From: Vanilla planifolia
Lineage: Eukaryota; Streptophyta; Magnoliopsida; Asparagales; Orchidaceae
DNA: 64,000 bases
NCBI GenBank assembly: GCA_023846275.1
Contig: JAIUJO010000157.1
Location: forward strand, 894,983-958,982
Direction: 5' to 3'
Position 1 is the first letter of the stretch. Every line of letters begins with the position of its first letter. Below, one piece after another: positions 1 to 10,860 of the stretch. Both the position numbers and the translations under genes were made by a program. The notes under the pieces were generated by a model. That model was not told the origin of the DNA and made no database searches. It was given only the letters and a program-made list of their open reading frames with translations.

Positions 1-1250
1 AAATTAATTGATTAAAGAATAATTAAAAGTATTTGAGCAATGGACTTATAACATAAACAAGTATTTTAATAAGCTAAAGGATTCTAGTAAAACTCCTAAA
101 TTAAGAAAAAAAATGAGGACTAGACACATTCATATGAAATTTCATTGGACAAGATGCTACAAATACGAATATTTGGGTTTTGTAAGAAATCTAAGTTAGC
201 CCAAATTGCTAAAAAAAATTTTAAGGAGGACCAAATGATTATACAGTTGCTTGGGGTTTGTGGATGCACTGGACTATATATTAGTGCTTGTTAACCTTGG
301 TTATATTTAAAATAAATCCTATTATTCTTGAGTAAGCAAGTTTGTTTACGATGAAACACTGTGGCATGCGATGGAGCCAAATTAATGAGATCTTTAGTTA
401 AACTAGGTTTGCTTAGATATTCATGATGGTAAGATTACAACAAAGTATGATGGTTGCATGCCTTATTCATAAAATTTAGTCAATGATCACGGGTGCCTAA
501 GCATATGGTTATTGAGTACCACATGTTGTTAATAATGCATAAGCCTTATAAGGTCTAGTTTGTTATTGGCAAAGCTCAGGTTAGGGTTGTTAAATCATTT
601 GTAGATGATTATTTAATGTTTGAGTGCTATTTTAAGAAATCAATAGGGATAGTGGAGTGTAGAAGTTCTTGCTAGAGTATTATGTGATTAATGAGGTCTC
701 ATAGAGCCGTCTTATTAGGTGTTCCATGAGATTAGCAAAGCGGACGTTGTGAACTGTTATATCATGTGATGACATAAGAGTCCTAGACTCACCTTAAGTA
801 CTTCAACAACTTTGAGGATGTACTAACTTATTGGACAATCACTGTGCTTTAATTGGTTCTCTATTCACACATTTTATGACATGATTGATTAGTGATAGGG
901 TCAATGGTTAAGCTTTTATGCATTAGCCTAACATGGTAGGCTACTACATTTATTTGACTTTTTTGATGCCCTAATGGTTATACTATATTATTGTGTTGCC
1001 ACTTATAGGTTTTTATTAGTAGAGCATGAGGATTACTTATTGAACTTGGTTCATTACCCCCATATATTATCTATATATGTAGGGGCTCAATAGTTTATAT
1101 AGAATTAGAGTTGTTATCATAATAAATAGCTCATTTGTCATATTCTAGTCTTGTCTTATTTTCAATCTAATTTATTCTCAATTTTTATATCTTTTTTATT
1201 AAAATTTAAATTGTTTAAGATATATTTTAATTGACTTTGGAATGTATAGG
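1..1250 (+). repeat. 3' part of the gypsy 5' LTR
   Basis: The stretch near 900-1,085 aligns by eye with 13,620-13,795. Both hold a 'tatgcattrgc' block followed by a run ending in a 'ttattgaacttggttcat' or 'ctaatgagcttagctcac' element, a motif often seen near the end of long Tekay/Del-type LTRs. It sits directly upstream of the gag relic, as a 5' LTR should. The exact LTR end and the primer-binding site are not resolved, so the right boundary is approximate. Confidence 0.5.
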
Positions 1251-1449
1251 ACAAATTATTTTGTTGTAGTTCTTATAATTTTCCTTTTTGTGCTAGTCGT
1301 GTTTTGGATCTTGTGCCTACTTATGGACATTGTGAAATATATGGACTTAAATATTTGTAGGTTAGTGTTTGCTTTAGTAACTTGCGCATGCCAATTTACA
1401 TAGTTGATTACGTAGTCTAGATTGAAATAGTTTTTGGCCATTACAAATG

Positions 1450-2560
1450 GTCAATTAGAGCAAATATTGACACATTTTTGGTAGCATAATACAAAATCAA
1501 TAATCAAATTAGAGGATTTGGAATCCATCCATGAATATCATGCAAAAATGGAAAAAAGGTGGCTAGTCAAATGCATAAAGAGGTACATAGGCTTAATTGC
1601 ACCAAAGAAAAAGAAATTCCTATAAAACTAAGTAGTGACGTAGTCAATGTCATATACTTTGTAAGAATATCCTAGGTTAGCGTAGTCTAGGAAAGATTTA
1701 GGATAATCTTCAGTTGATTAATCCTAGTCTCACTAATGATGTGAGAATTAACTTATATGAATTATTTTAAGTGCATCAAATTAGATTTGTATTGATCTCA
1801 CCAAACTAATTAAGTATATTATCTTCCCTTGTTATAATTGGTCATGACTTATAGTGCTACCTTAAGAGATCCTATGGACACAAAACAAGTCAAAGGAGTC
1901 TTAAAATGAGGTTGGCTAGCTATGGTTGAGACACCCTATGCTTAGCTTGTTTCATAGATGGAGCCATTCTTAATGGCTTTCATGTGGTTTAAATCATGAG
2001 TTTTTCATATGCAATAGATCAACATATATATTATTGGCTAGCATACATTGAATAAATGGACAGGCAACTAATTAGTGCTGTAGCAAATGTCAAACCATGT
2101 TTAGGGAAATTGGAGATATTGATTTTCCTTAGAGCCAATTCATGGTAGATGTTAGATACTATTGTGCACTAGAGAAAGCTAAGGCGTACATTTACAATGA
2201 CCCAACTCAATTGGTCATAAGACTAAGGAATCACAATTACTGACTACTACGACATGTCTTTGCGTGGTCTTTGATGAGCGACTTATCTTTATTTGTAAGG
2301 ACACGTGGTGGTTGCTTAATGTGTTTAGAACAAGGGCATGATTTATGCTATGAAGACAATTATGGAGGTGGAGCATAAAATTGATGCTAGCAAGAAGGGC
2401 AATAAAAAAGCAAAGAACTCTGACAATTCTAAGGGCAACAGGAATGGAAAATTTTATGGTGACAATTGGTAGAAGTCAAATCAAGATTGTTAATTTAGTT
2501 CTATTATAGCATAGCTAGTTAATGAGTGATCTATAGAGCAATCTAACGATTACAAAATTA
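1450..2560 (+). pseudogene. Ty3/gypsy gag relic
   Basis: This is the nucleocapsid/capsid gene region of the fossil gypsy element. The best-preserved part lies near 2,330-2,470, where a conceptual segment rich in Lys, Asn and Glu resembles the basic tail of plant gypsy gag just before the zinc knuckle. The upstream part fits only by position between the LTR and protease. It is a broken fossil. Boundaries are estimates. Confidence 0.5.
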
Positions 2561-2699
2561 ATGTATATTGTATGATACAAGATGTGAATGAGCCTATACA
2601 TTTAAATAAATAGTTTGCCATATCTATTTTAGGGTAAGACAAATAGGAGAAATTTCCCTAATAGGTAGATGACTTTTCAATCCATTGGTCATACAAGAT

Positions 2700-3870
2700 G
2701 GTAGTTTAGCATTTATACACTACTTAGTAGGAGGGAACAAAGGATTCTGATGTCATAAATGCTATAATATTACCTTTATGATACCTTTTATTACAAGGAC
2801 TTTTCATCTTCAACATTACTTTAGAGAAAATTTGTGGTGATAAGGGCTAGTACCGATCAGCACTAATTGTGGAACTTGCTTTAGACATGGAAATATGACT
2901 TTGATTTATGGTACTTGGCAATTTTGTTATGTTTGACAAGGATTTTTATGTGGAACTATTTTGCATTCTTATTTCTATTTTTGAGATTGTTGTCAGAATA
3001 GACTACATGTCATAGTGGGGCATGGTGTTTGACTATTCTGAGAAGAAGATCTAGAATAGGGTGCTAAAGTTAGTTGATCTAGTGTATTTTGGAATCAATT
3101 GATAGGCTTTTTTTATTTACATTATTCAGGCATCTTCATAAGTTTTCATGAAGAGGTTATCTTTCTTAGTAAATGGAAAAACATAGCCCTATAGGTTGTA
3201 AGATGCAACCACATCGAGGAATTATCTTTTTTTTCCCAAATGAACAACCTAGTCTAATGTAAGAGCTTGAGATTTAATTTCTTATTGATTTAGAGTGAGG
3301 AGCTATTGCAAATTTGAAGGCATCGTATTGAATGGCTGTAGTTGAGTTTTAAGAGCTGGAGGTCTCGCATTTCGAATTGGTGGAAAATGTCTTGGTCAAG
3401 CTAGGTGTTTTCCAATAGGTAGCTCATGTACTTCATGTCAAAAGGAATGGTGGTAGCTTATGTATGTGTGTAGATTACTATAGTCAGACAAGTTAACTAT
3501 TACAAATTGATATCCCATGCACAAAGTGATGATCTACTCAATTACTTGTAGGCTAATTAAACTTTTTCCATGATTGATCTTCACTCAAGTTATTATAAAA
3601 TCTAAATTTGAGCAAATCATATTTTTAAATTAGCCTTCAAGAAATGATATGGGCATTCTAAATTTTATTTTTTCCCCTTTTTTGCAACCTAATGCACCTA
3701 TCACTTTTATGGATTTGATGAGTCGCATCTTTCAACCATTTTTTGACAAATTTATCAATGTGTTCATTCATGACATATTGGTGCATTCTTGTAGTAAAGA
3801 GAAGCATGTATAGTAGCTTCAAATAGTGTTAGTTCTACTTAACAACAACTAGCTACATTTCTAGTGCTCC
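2700..3870 (+). pseudogene. Ty3/gypsy protease and reverse transcriptase relic
   Basis: Protease-like sequence near 2,740-3,060 is followed by RT-like sequence from about 3,330. The clearest RT match is near 3,450-3,560, reading 'GGSLCMCVDYYSQ' (plants usually have K-D-G-S-L-R-M-C-V-D-Y-R), followed by blocks corresponding to 'DLHSSYYKI' and the 'PFG...FMDLMNRVF' region up to about 3,800. A D-I-L-V-type position corresponds to about 3,770-3,785. This order and spacing are diagnostic of Ty3/gypsy pol. The gene is a fossil with many breaks. Confidence 0.75.
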
Positions 3871-4129
3871 TTTTTTATTGCCGACGTGGCTATGCTTTGG
3901 CATATTATGACTTTTTAAGGAGTTCCTATCCACCTCAAGAAGGTCAAAGGCATTTTTGACTACAGGAGATTGACTTCAGTGATCGCATCAAAGTTTCTTT
4001 TACCTTGCAAGTTATTATAATAAATATATATCAAAGTTCTCATAATGTTAGTACATGATACTCAATTGTTTAGGAAAGAAATACTTTTCTTCCTTTAATT
4101 AGTTTGAATTACGCACTATTGACCACAAA

Positions 4130-4464
4130 ATAGATTGAGTTTAACTCCAGTGTTAACCGCACAAAAGAAAAGCAAAACATATTAAGTCTATTCCGATGCC
4201 TCACATATTTGTATTAAAATAGTTCATATGTGACAATTAGTGGGTGTTGGCTTATGCGCTAGGAAATTGCTTGAGCATGAATGCAATTATCTGACTCATG
4301 ATTTGGAACTAGATGTGTTATTTTCCTTAAGATTTGGCTTTATATCATATGTGTTATAAGTGTTGAAGTATTCTCTAATCACAGGAGCCTTAAATATATA
4401 TTTTCTCATAAAGATCTTAATTAGAGGTGAAGGCTTTGGTTTGGTCATATTAAAGACCATGATT
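4130..4464 (+). pseudogene. Ty3/gypsy RNase H relic, part before LINE-1
   Basis: Conceptual translation near 4,140-4,330 follows the gypsy RNase H pattern: 'LTSAPVLTAPKEK...YSDAS...VLMQ...[21 protein letters not shown]' has visible counterparts, including the Leu-Glu-His-Glu-Cys-Asn-Tyr stretch at about 4,272-4,295. The tail at 4,390-4,464 matches the 'LKYIF...KDL' region before the end of RNase H. The domain is interrupted by LINE-1, and its remaining tail reads on from 10,746. Fossil, not functional. Confidence 0.75.
4447..4464. repeat. Left target-site duplication of LINE-1
   Basis: Positions 4,447-4,459 read 'atattaaagacca', found again exactly at 10,733-10,745. Extending five more bases gives 16 of 18 matches. 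A duplication of this size is typical of target-primed reverse transcription. It fixes the LINE-1 boundaries at about 4,465 and 10,732. Confidence 0.85.
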
Positions 4465-5010
4465 CTTTTTGCTGACCATGATGTCCATGAGGACTGATGA
4501 GGAGCGACGACGGAGGCGCGGCGACGTGCCGGGAGGGAGGCTGTGGCTCGTCTGATGTAGTGTGCTGCTGAAAGGCATGGTTTACTCGAGCGTAGCGTCC
4601 ATTCTTGTGATCGTATAGGAGGCGGAGTCATAGTCGTGGACTGCGGCGCTGCGCGGTGGGCCTGAGGATGCCAGGGGGACTGGCGACACCACGTGGCTGG
4701 GAGAGGAGGTGTGTTGTTCAGACGCGGCGGCGGTCAACGGTCAAGGGTTAGCGATCGTCGGCCCATGCGTGAGTGGCACGTGGGGTGTTCGACCATTTGT
4801 ACGGGAACTGGGTTCGCGTTTGGATTTGAATTCTGGTTCACGCGGGGTGCGCTGTGATAGGATTGATCGACTCTGGTTCCTGTGGTGCATTATACCCCTT
4901 GTCCCTGAGATCGCGCCACGGACGCTACAGCCCTAATCGGAAGTTCGATGACAGGAAGCACGCTTCGCAGGAGTAGTAGGTAGGCAAGGACTACCGCGTG
5001 CAACTCCCAA
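4465..5010 (+). promoter_or_regulatory. LINE-1 5' leader (probable internal-promoter region)
   Basis: G+C-rich sequence precedes the first recognisable ORF1 codons. Full-length LINEs carry an internal promoter here, so that role is expected from family knowledge; no specific promoter motif is identified. Short open stretches in this segment show no family resemblance. LINE-2 lacks this region because it is 5'-truncated. Confidence 0.5.
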
Positions 5011-5040
5011 GTGTGGGAGTGCCTCTCCTTATCGTCTAGA

Positions 5041-6427
5041 GGAGGAATGCCATATGATGAGGGAACCCCACTGCCTATCAATTTGGAGGTTGGAGGCTTC
5101 TCAGGGAACGACGTGATACTGGAGTGCGGGGACACTGCGACGAGAGGTATGAGGGCGGAGGCGAACAAATTTATCAGAGATGCAGAGGGCTGCGGAGAAT
5201 TTGCCTGCCAAGGCCAGCTTTAGAGAGGTTTTGACAGCTCGTAATAATCAGAATGGCAACATGGTGAATTCTTTCATTTGCCCGACGAATATTGATGTCA
5301 AGGAAGGGGCCACGGCCATCCCTGACATTGCTGAGGACGATGAGGTCCTCGTCTCTTCTGAAGCTTGTCAACGACGAATAGACTTTCACAAATTCGACTT
5401 GGTGGGTCGAATTTATGGGAACATGTTACCTTTCTCGATCATCGCTAGGGTGCTGCACAAATGCTGGGGCCACCACAAGAATTTCAAGGTGTTCGATCTT
5501 TCTTCGAACTGCTTTTGTTTACATTTCGAATCTAAGGAAGACCAGAATGATGTGTGGCTGAGGGGGCCGTGGCAAATCGCAGGCCAAGCTATGGGTCTGG
5601 ATGTTTGGTCGCATGAGTTCAAATCAAGCGACTCCCATGCGATGTGCACGACGATTTGGGAGCGGTTCCCTGGCTTGCCCCTGATTTACTGGGACGTGGA
5701 CAATATTTTGCGCATTGCGAAGGCTATAAGAGATCCATTCCTTCTTGACGGGTGGACGGTGGCAATGTAGAGATCGTCCTATGCCTAGGTCTGTGTACGA
5801 ACGGACCTTTCCAAACCCTGGAAGCTGGGCGTTTGGCTCAACGGGTACTATGGCAGAATCTACCAAAGCTTCAAATATGAGGGGCTACCGAGGACTTGCT
5901 TCTCGTGCGGTCATGTTGGTCATTTGGCCAGCCACTGTAACATGCAGCTGACGAAGGCGGTGGTTCACCCTGGTGACGGCGAATGCTCTGAAATGGGCGG
6001 GAATAGAGGCCCTAGGGAAGGAGGGGAGGTCAATCTCGAGGCAACGGAAGAGGTGCATGGATTAGGACCTTGGATGCTAGTTCAACATAAACGGAGGAAA
6101 ACGGGTGCTAATGCTCGGAGTGGCCCGGCAACCACGACAAGCCAAGGCCCCAGGAAAAACGCTAAACGTACTCGTGGGCGGGAGCATGCTGGCTCGTCCA
6201 GGGGTGCCAGTTGTCCCTCGAGGGAACGCGGGAGGAGCAAACCCAGGCGGAGTTCAACATCTAAGAGCCGCGTGTATCAACAATTGGCGAGCTCAGGAGA
6301 TCAGGGCCTAGTGGCTGAAGGTGCGGAGTGGGCGGCCCGTGGGGGCGCAGACAGGGGAAAGTTACCCGTGTCTATGGTGACTCGAGAGAAGGACATGCCC
6401 ACGAACCTGGGCGGCAGCGCGGCTTAA
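5041..6427 (+). pseudogene. LINE-1 ORF1 relic: DUF4283-like RNA-binding plus CCHC zinc-knuckle protein
   Basis: ORF1 would coat the LINE RNA. From 5,180 to 5,770 one frame encodes 196 residues whose second half is the DUF4283 domain of plant LINE ORF1 proteins, with 'LVGRIYGN' and 'VWLRGPWQIAGQAMGLDVW'. The same frame resumes after two TAG stops (5,768-5,770 and 5,783-5,785) with 'LSKPWKLGVWLNGYYGRIYQ', then a CCHC knuckle, 'CFSCGHVGHLASHC', at about 5,900-5,941. A basic Arg/Lys/Ser-rich tail ends at 6,427. The N-terminal part around 5,041-5,223 lies in a different frame, suggesting an indel near 5,180-5,220. The start is uncertain. LINE-2 retains the same knuckle and a TAG at the same aligned codon as the first of these. 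Confidence 0.85.
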
Positions 6428-9400
6428 GTGGGCGGGCCATGGTTGCGCTTCGTGGGGCACAGCGGCCATAACAGGCAGTGATGGTGGAGGTTCGGGGAGG
6501 TGCTGATGCACGGCTACAGGTTCTTGCTCTAACGCTATTATTATTTATGAATGTTATAGCATGGAATATAAGGGGCGCCAAGAAGAAGAAGTCCAGGGGC
6601 TATTTCCGTAGGCTGGTCCGTGAGTGGAATGTCGCTGTGGTGGTGTTAATGGAGACTAAAGCGCGGCTTTTTTCTAGACAAGATACAGATTGGCTCCTCA
6701 GGAGAGGCTGGGAGTTTGAGGCCTACCCCTCAGAGGGCATGTCTACTGGGTTTGTTATTCTGTGGAGAAATGGGGTGGATCTTAAGGTAACTAGGGCTTC
6801 GTCTCATGCAATAGCTTGCAAAGTCCAAATCCTACCTGACGGCATGATTAATTGTTTCTTTGTTTATGGCCCCAAACACGACCATATGCGCCGGGCCATT
6901 TAGGATGCTGTCTGGAACTTCTCCGGGGGCGACGAACCTCTTCTCATCGTTGGAGACTTTAATTTAGTTTTGGCACCTAAGGAGAAGTGTGGTGGACGGC
7001 GCTTCATGTATGGCAAGGATCAGCCGGACTTTGCGGAACTTATGCAGGAGCTCCAACTCGTTTATTTGGGCTTTTCTGGCAATAGGTTTACTTGGAGCAA
7101 CGGGAAGCAGGGTGGCTCGCGCATTCTCGAGCGTCTGGACCGGGCTCTTATGAACTCAACTGGGTTTTTTGCATTTCCTGTTTGTTCGGTTCATCACATG
7201 GGTAGGCTTGGGTCAGATCACTGTCCATTGCTGATTAAGGTGGGAGGTAGGGATCATTGGCTGCAATCTGACAGGCCTCTCTTCGACAGCATGTCGCTGG
7301 ATTTCCGTCAATCTTTTTCAGGTGGTGAATAAGGCTTGGAGGAGACATGCTAAGGGTGACAACATAGAGGTTGTGCTGACGAAATTTAAGCGAGCGCTGA
7401 TGGCGCTGCGTAGATGGAGCCACGAGGAGGTGGGGAATATTATAGATCGGAACAGGGAGTTGGAACGGGACATCGACGAGCTTCAAAAGAGGGAGTCTAG
7501 CGAGGGCCTCTCGTGAGGACCACAAGCTGTTTGGGAAAATTGTTGTTGCCTTTAATCGGGGATGTGCTCATGAAGAACAGTGGTGGTGGCAGCGTGCAAA
7601 GGTGCACTGGGCACAGCTTTGTGATTGCAACTCGAAGTTCTTCCACATTGCAGCCTTGGTTTGGAAAAGGGAGAACCGCATTACCTACATGAGGGATGAT
7701 GAAGGCAACATTATGGACTCTCTCGACAACATTAGGCGTCTTGTCCTCGCCAATTTTGAAAGGAAATGGGGGTGATGGCAACCAGACGCCCCTGTCCCCA
7801 ATTACCTCGCTTCCGGGTTCCATCAGCGATGAGTTGGGTTCTAGCCTTTGCCGCATGGTTACAGAAGATGAAATCATGGTGGCTATGAGGGGAATCAAAA
7901 GGAATCGCGCCCCCAGGAATTGACGAAATCACATTGGACTTCGTAAATGGCTATTGGGACATTATGCAACGAAATATTATTAATGTTGTATTTGCCTTCT
8001 TCGAGGAGCGTAGGTTGCAGGAGGGTTGGGAGGACACCCTTGTAGTCCTTATTCGAAAGAAACAGGGCGCTTGTCGGCCGAAGCATTTTCGGTCGATCAG
8101 CTTATGCAACACCATCTAAAAGTTGGTGGCAGGTTGAAAACGGTGCTGCCTAGTCTTATTTTGCAGGAACAGGTTCCTTTCGTCCCTGGGAGGAGCATCT
8201 CGAATAACATAAACATTGCCCAGGAGATGGCAGCGAGGATGCGCTCCTGTACCGCTGCCTCCGGCCCCATGAGTGAAAGTCGACATTGAGCAGGCCTTTG
8301 ATAAGGTTCGTTAGGATTTTCTGCTCGAGGTTATGAAGGCAATGCGCTTCCCTGCCACTTGGTGCGAGTGGATCACAGCGTGTATCTCTGGTCCACGGTT
8401 TGCTGTTCTCATTAATGGTTCGCGGCTTCCTTGGGTGGCAACGCATCGGGGCCTCCGGCATGGCTTCTCGCTTTCGCCCTTCCTCTTTGTCATGCCCATG
8501 GAGTACTTGTCATGCCTGATGCGTGAATACAAGTCCCGGCAGCTGCGTGGGTTTAGACCGGGGAAGCACACGCCACGAGTTTCCCACCTCCTATTTGCGG
8601 ATGACATACTGGTGTAGGCTCCTGCATCAAAGGAGGCTGCCAGCGCCGTTCGTCGTATTCTGCGGGCCTTCGGGGACAGCGCTGGCTTGAAGGTTAATTT
8701 CTCCAAGTCCAATGTTTACTTCAGCAACACATTCAGCAAGAAGAAATCCCGCCTGATGTCTAGGAAGCTCGACATGGAGCTTGGCTGGACTCTGACGTAT
8801 CTGGGAGTTCCAATTACTGCGCGGCGATTAACCAAACACGATCTGAATTTCCTCGTCCAAAGGATTGATATTACTTTGATTAGCGGGCGCGCCCGGGTGT
8901 AGTCGCTTGCGGGCAGGGCTGCTCTGGCATCCACTGTTTTGGGCGTTATCCCCAACCACATCTTGCGTCACTGTATGGTGCTGGCGAGGATCCTTGCTGA
9001 CATTGAACGGCACATAAGACAATTCCTCTTGGGTGGCACGAGTAATGAACATGTACTGCATTACGTATCTTGGGACTGTGTGACTATGCCGAAGGCGGCC
9101 GGAGGGCTTGGCCTTTGGGATTTTTGCATTTGGCACCAGGCTTTGCAAATGGGGAACTGTAAACATATCCTTAGACGTGAGGAGGGGTTATGGTTTGACA
9201 ACATGAGGAAGTATTGGTTCAACGATTCGTTGATGAAGGCACCCCGGAAGGCCTCTGCGGTGTGCAAGATGATTATGGAAGCTATGCCGACGGCGATTTC
9301 GTGGTTTGTGTGGCGCATCGACGACTGCCAGAGGGTGCGGTTTGTTGAGGACAATTGGCTCGGCGTCCTCCATATATGCTGCTGGCCAACGTTCATTAAT

Positions 9401-9761
9401 ATGCTCTCCTGCTGGCCTTAGAGTGTCGCCAAGTGCATTAGGGCCAACGACATCTGGGATGTTGAGGCGCTTTCCAACTAGGCAGGCGCGGAGGTCATCG
9501 AAAGAATTTTGCATCTTCCACATGGTCAGGATTCTATCCACGACGTCCTGCTCCAAATGCACACCGAGGCGGCTAAGGCTCACAGCGGCCAGATCTACGC
9601 CCATATCAAGTGCAACTAGTGGTCTTTCGCAAGGGGTAGCGGCCGGCGTTCTAATGAGATCACAGGGAGAATCTGGAAATTGAAGGTGCTATCGAGGGTC
9701 CAGGTTTTCCTATAGCTGGCTGCCAGCAATTTTCTGCCCACGGCGATGTGGATGACTCGCC

Positions 9762-10706
9762 ATGGTATTGGCTGGGATTCCTCGTGTCCCTTGGGATGCA
9801 CGGAGGCGGAGTCCCTACAGCACGCTTTGTGGGACTGCCCGTGATTTGTGGGCTGCCAGCCATGCACATCACGTGCTGCTGGAGCTAGGTTGGCCCACGG
9901 GTGCGGCGTTCGGATTCAGAATTTTGGACAAGCTTCTCCGACTTATGGGGTCTCCTGCTGCGCATCGCGGCGTAGGAGCGCGTCACGTGGCAATGCTTGC
10001 CACTACCATGTACTACATATGGTTGAGGAGAAATGAGTTCAAACACAACAGCCACGTGCCCACACCGTGCTCGTTGTCACGGACGATCAGGTTCGAGGTG
10101 AGCACGGCTCTCAGGAGGCATCTTGTCTATTCATCTCTGTCCAGCAGGAATCCTGGCAGATCTTTTGATTTGCTTGTTATGCATGGCTGGCTTCCCCCCT
10201 CAACAGGATTGATTAAAGTCAATTGTGATGCTGCGGTTGGTGACTCCATTGCTGGCCTTGGTGTCGTTGTGAGAGATTGCTTGAGCAGACCTCTCATGGT
10301 GGCTGGTAAGAGGATGTTCTCAGTGGCTGCTGACATGATGGAGGTCCAGGCCATTCTTTTGGCATTCGACCTTCTTAGGGGATCCTTTCCAAAGCATCGT
10401 GCCATGGAGATCCAGTTTGACTCGATGACAGCACTTCAGGTTGCTCGAGACATGGTTTCCAACCCCAATGGGGAGGGGGTGTTTGCTTTTACTCTTCAGT
10501 ATGTTAGGGATATGGAGGCTCTCCGGTTTTCTTACATCCACAGGGAGGGGAACGAGCCTGCCGACTGGGTTGCCCGTGAAGTTTGTCTACACGGGTTTGT
10601 TTGGGTTCCCTTCCCCAGCCTCTTCTCAAACTTATGTTGTTGGATTTTTTGTTTGATCCCCCTTGAGGATCTTACTGTAAAACCTGTGTGGCATTGCCAC
10701 TTTTGA
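9762..10706 (+). other. LINE-1 ORF2 C-terminal segment: open RNase H (RVT_3-type) domain
   Basis: This is the longest surviving open stretch of LINE-1 (314 residues including shadow sequence at its start; the genuine domain begins near 10,185). The RNase H family acidic residues are all visible: Asp in 'VNCDAA' (10,227-10,229), Glu in 'MEVQAI' (10,341-10,343), Asp in 'FDSMTA' (10,419-10,421) and Asp in 'EPADWVA' (10,563-10,565). This domain is known in some plant L1 LINEs and is thought to be an acquired archaeal-like RNase H. It would degrade the RNA of the RNA/DNA hybrid. It is intact-looking here although the rest of ORF2 is broken. Confidence 0.9.
10655..10700 (+). other. LINE-1 3' end hairpins
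   Basis: Two short inverted repeats lie just upstream of the A tail. The first pairs GATCC (10,655-10,659) with GGATC (10,667-10,671). The second is GTGGC-ATT-GCCAC at 10,688-10,700. LINE-2 has the same two-hairpin arrangement with a different sequence in the second stem. A structured 3' end is known in some LINEs as the template-recognition site for their RT; that role here is inferred. Confidence 0.6.
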
Positions 10707-10732
10707 TATAATGATATATCCCTTTCAAAAAA

Positions 10733-10750
10733 ATATTAAAGACCACAATT
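10733..10750. repeat. Right target-site duplication of LINE-1
   Basis: Repeats 4,447-4,464: the first 13 bases are identical and two of the next five differ. It follows the LINE-1 A tail directly, and the gypsy RNase H sequence resumes from it. Confidence 0.85.
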
Positions 10751-10860
10751 TGGACAAAATATTTTGAGGGCAAGAAAAATTATGTGGTAAAAGACTTTAA
10801 TAGAGGTGCCATGCTACATCTTAGGCATGATTATTTTAAATTAGTATTTTATTTGTAATG
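10746..10860 (+). pseudogene. Ty3/gypsy RNase H relic, part after LINE-1
   Basis: Sequence immediately after the LINE-1 duplication fits the end of gypsy RNase H, where plants carry a 'PGKANVVADALSR'-like stretch; a 'GKKNYVVKDFNR' segment is visible near 10,770-10,805. This continuity across LINE-1 supports insertion into a once-contiguous gypsy element. Confidence 0.65.

Larger units (their letters stand above)
6547..10706 (+). pseudogene. LINE-1 ORF2 relic: endonuclease, reverse transcriptase, zf-RVT, RNase H
   Basis: ORF2 would nick the target and reverse-transcribe the element. It begins 'MNVIAWNIRG' at 6,547, a standard LINE endonuclease start. Endonuclease motifs follow in one frame: 'METKA', 'GDFN' (6,952-6,963), 'RLDRAL', and 'GSDHCPL' (from 7,210), interrupted by a TAG at 6,901-6,903 where LINE-2 has Trp. 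RT runs from about 7,860 to 8,900 across three frames, with 'RNRAPRN', 'FRSISLCNTI', 'VDIEQAFDKV', 'GLRHGFSLSPFLFV' and the catalytic 'FADD' at 8,594-8,605, followed by a TAG. 'LTYLGVPI' and the 'GGLGLWDF' region lie downstream. A Cys/His zf-RVT-like segment spans about 9,670-9,840 and RNase H closes the ORF. Several in-frame stops and frame changes make it inactive. Confidence 0.9.
4465..10732 (+). mobile_element. LINE-1: near full-length plant L1-clade LINE, many breaks
   Basis: This non-LTR retrotransposon of about 6.3 kb contains a G+C-rich 5' leader, ORF1 (DUF4283-like plus CCHC knuckle), ORF2 (APE-type endonuclease, RT, zf-RVT, RNase H), a 3' untranslated region with two hairpins and a short A tail of about seven bases. 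It is flanked by a 13- to 18-bp target-site duplication. The G+C-rich body contrasts sharply with the A+T-rich gypsy sequence on both sides. ORF2 is split over all three frames with numerous stops, so this copy cannot move itself. It appears older than LINE-2, which has far fewer breaks. Confidence 0.95.

Noticed and set aside
4494-4520. Hammerhead-ribozyme-like 'ctgatgag' in the LINE-1 leader
   Set aside because: The core CUGAUGA is present, but no GAAA follows the would-be stem II and no matching cleavage triplet and stems I/III can be drawn. Chance occurrence is more likely.
8311-8712. Minus-strand open stretch of 133 codons in LINE-1
   Set aside because: Antisense shadow of the LINE-1 RT, which has recognisable catalytic motifs on the plus strand.
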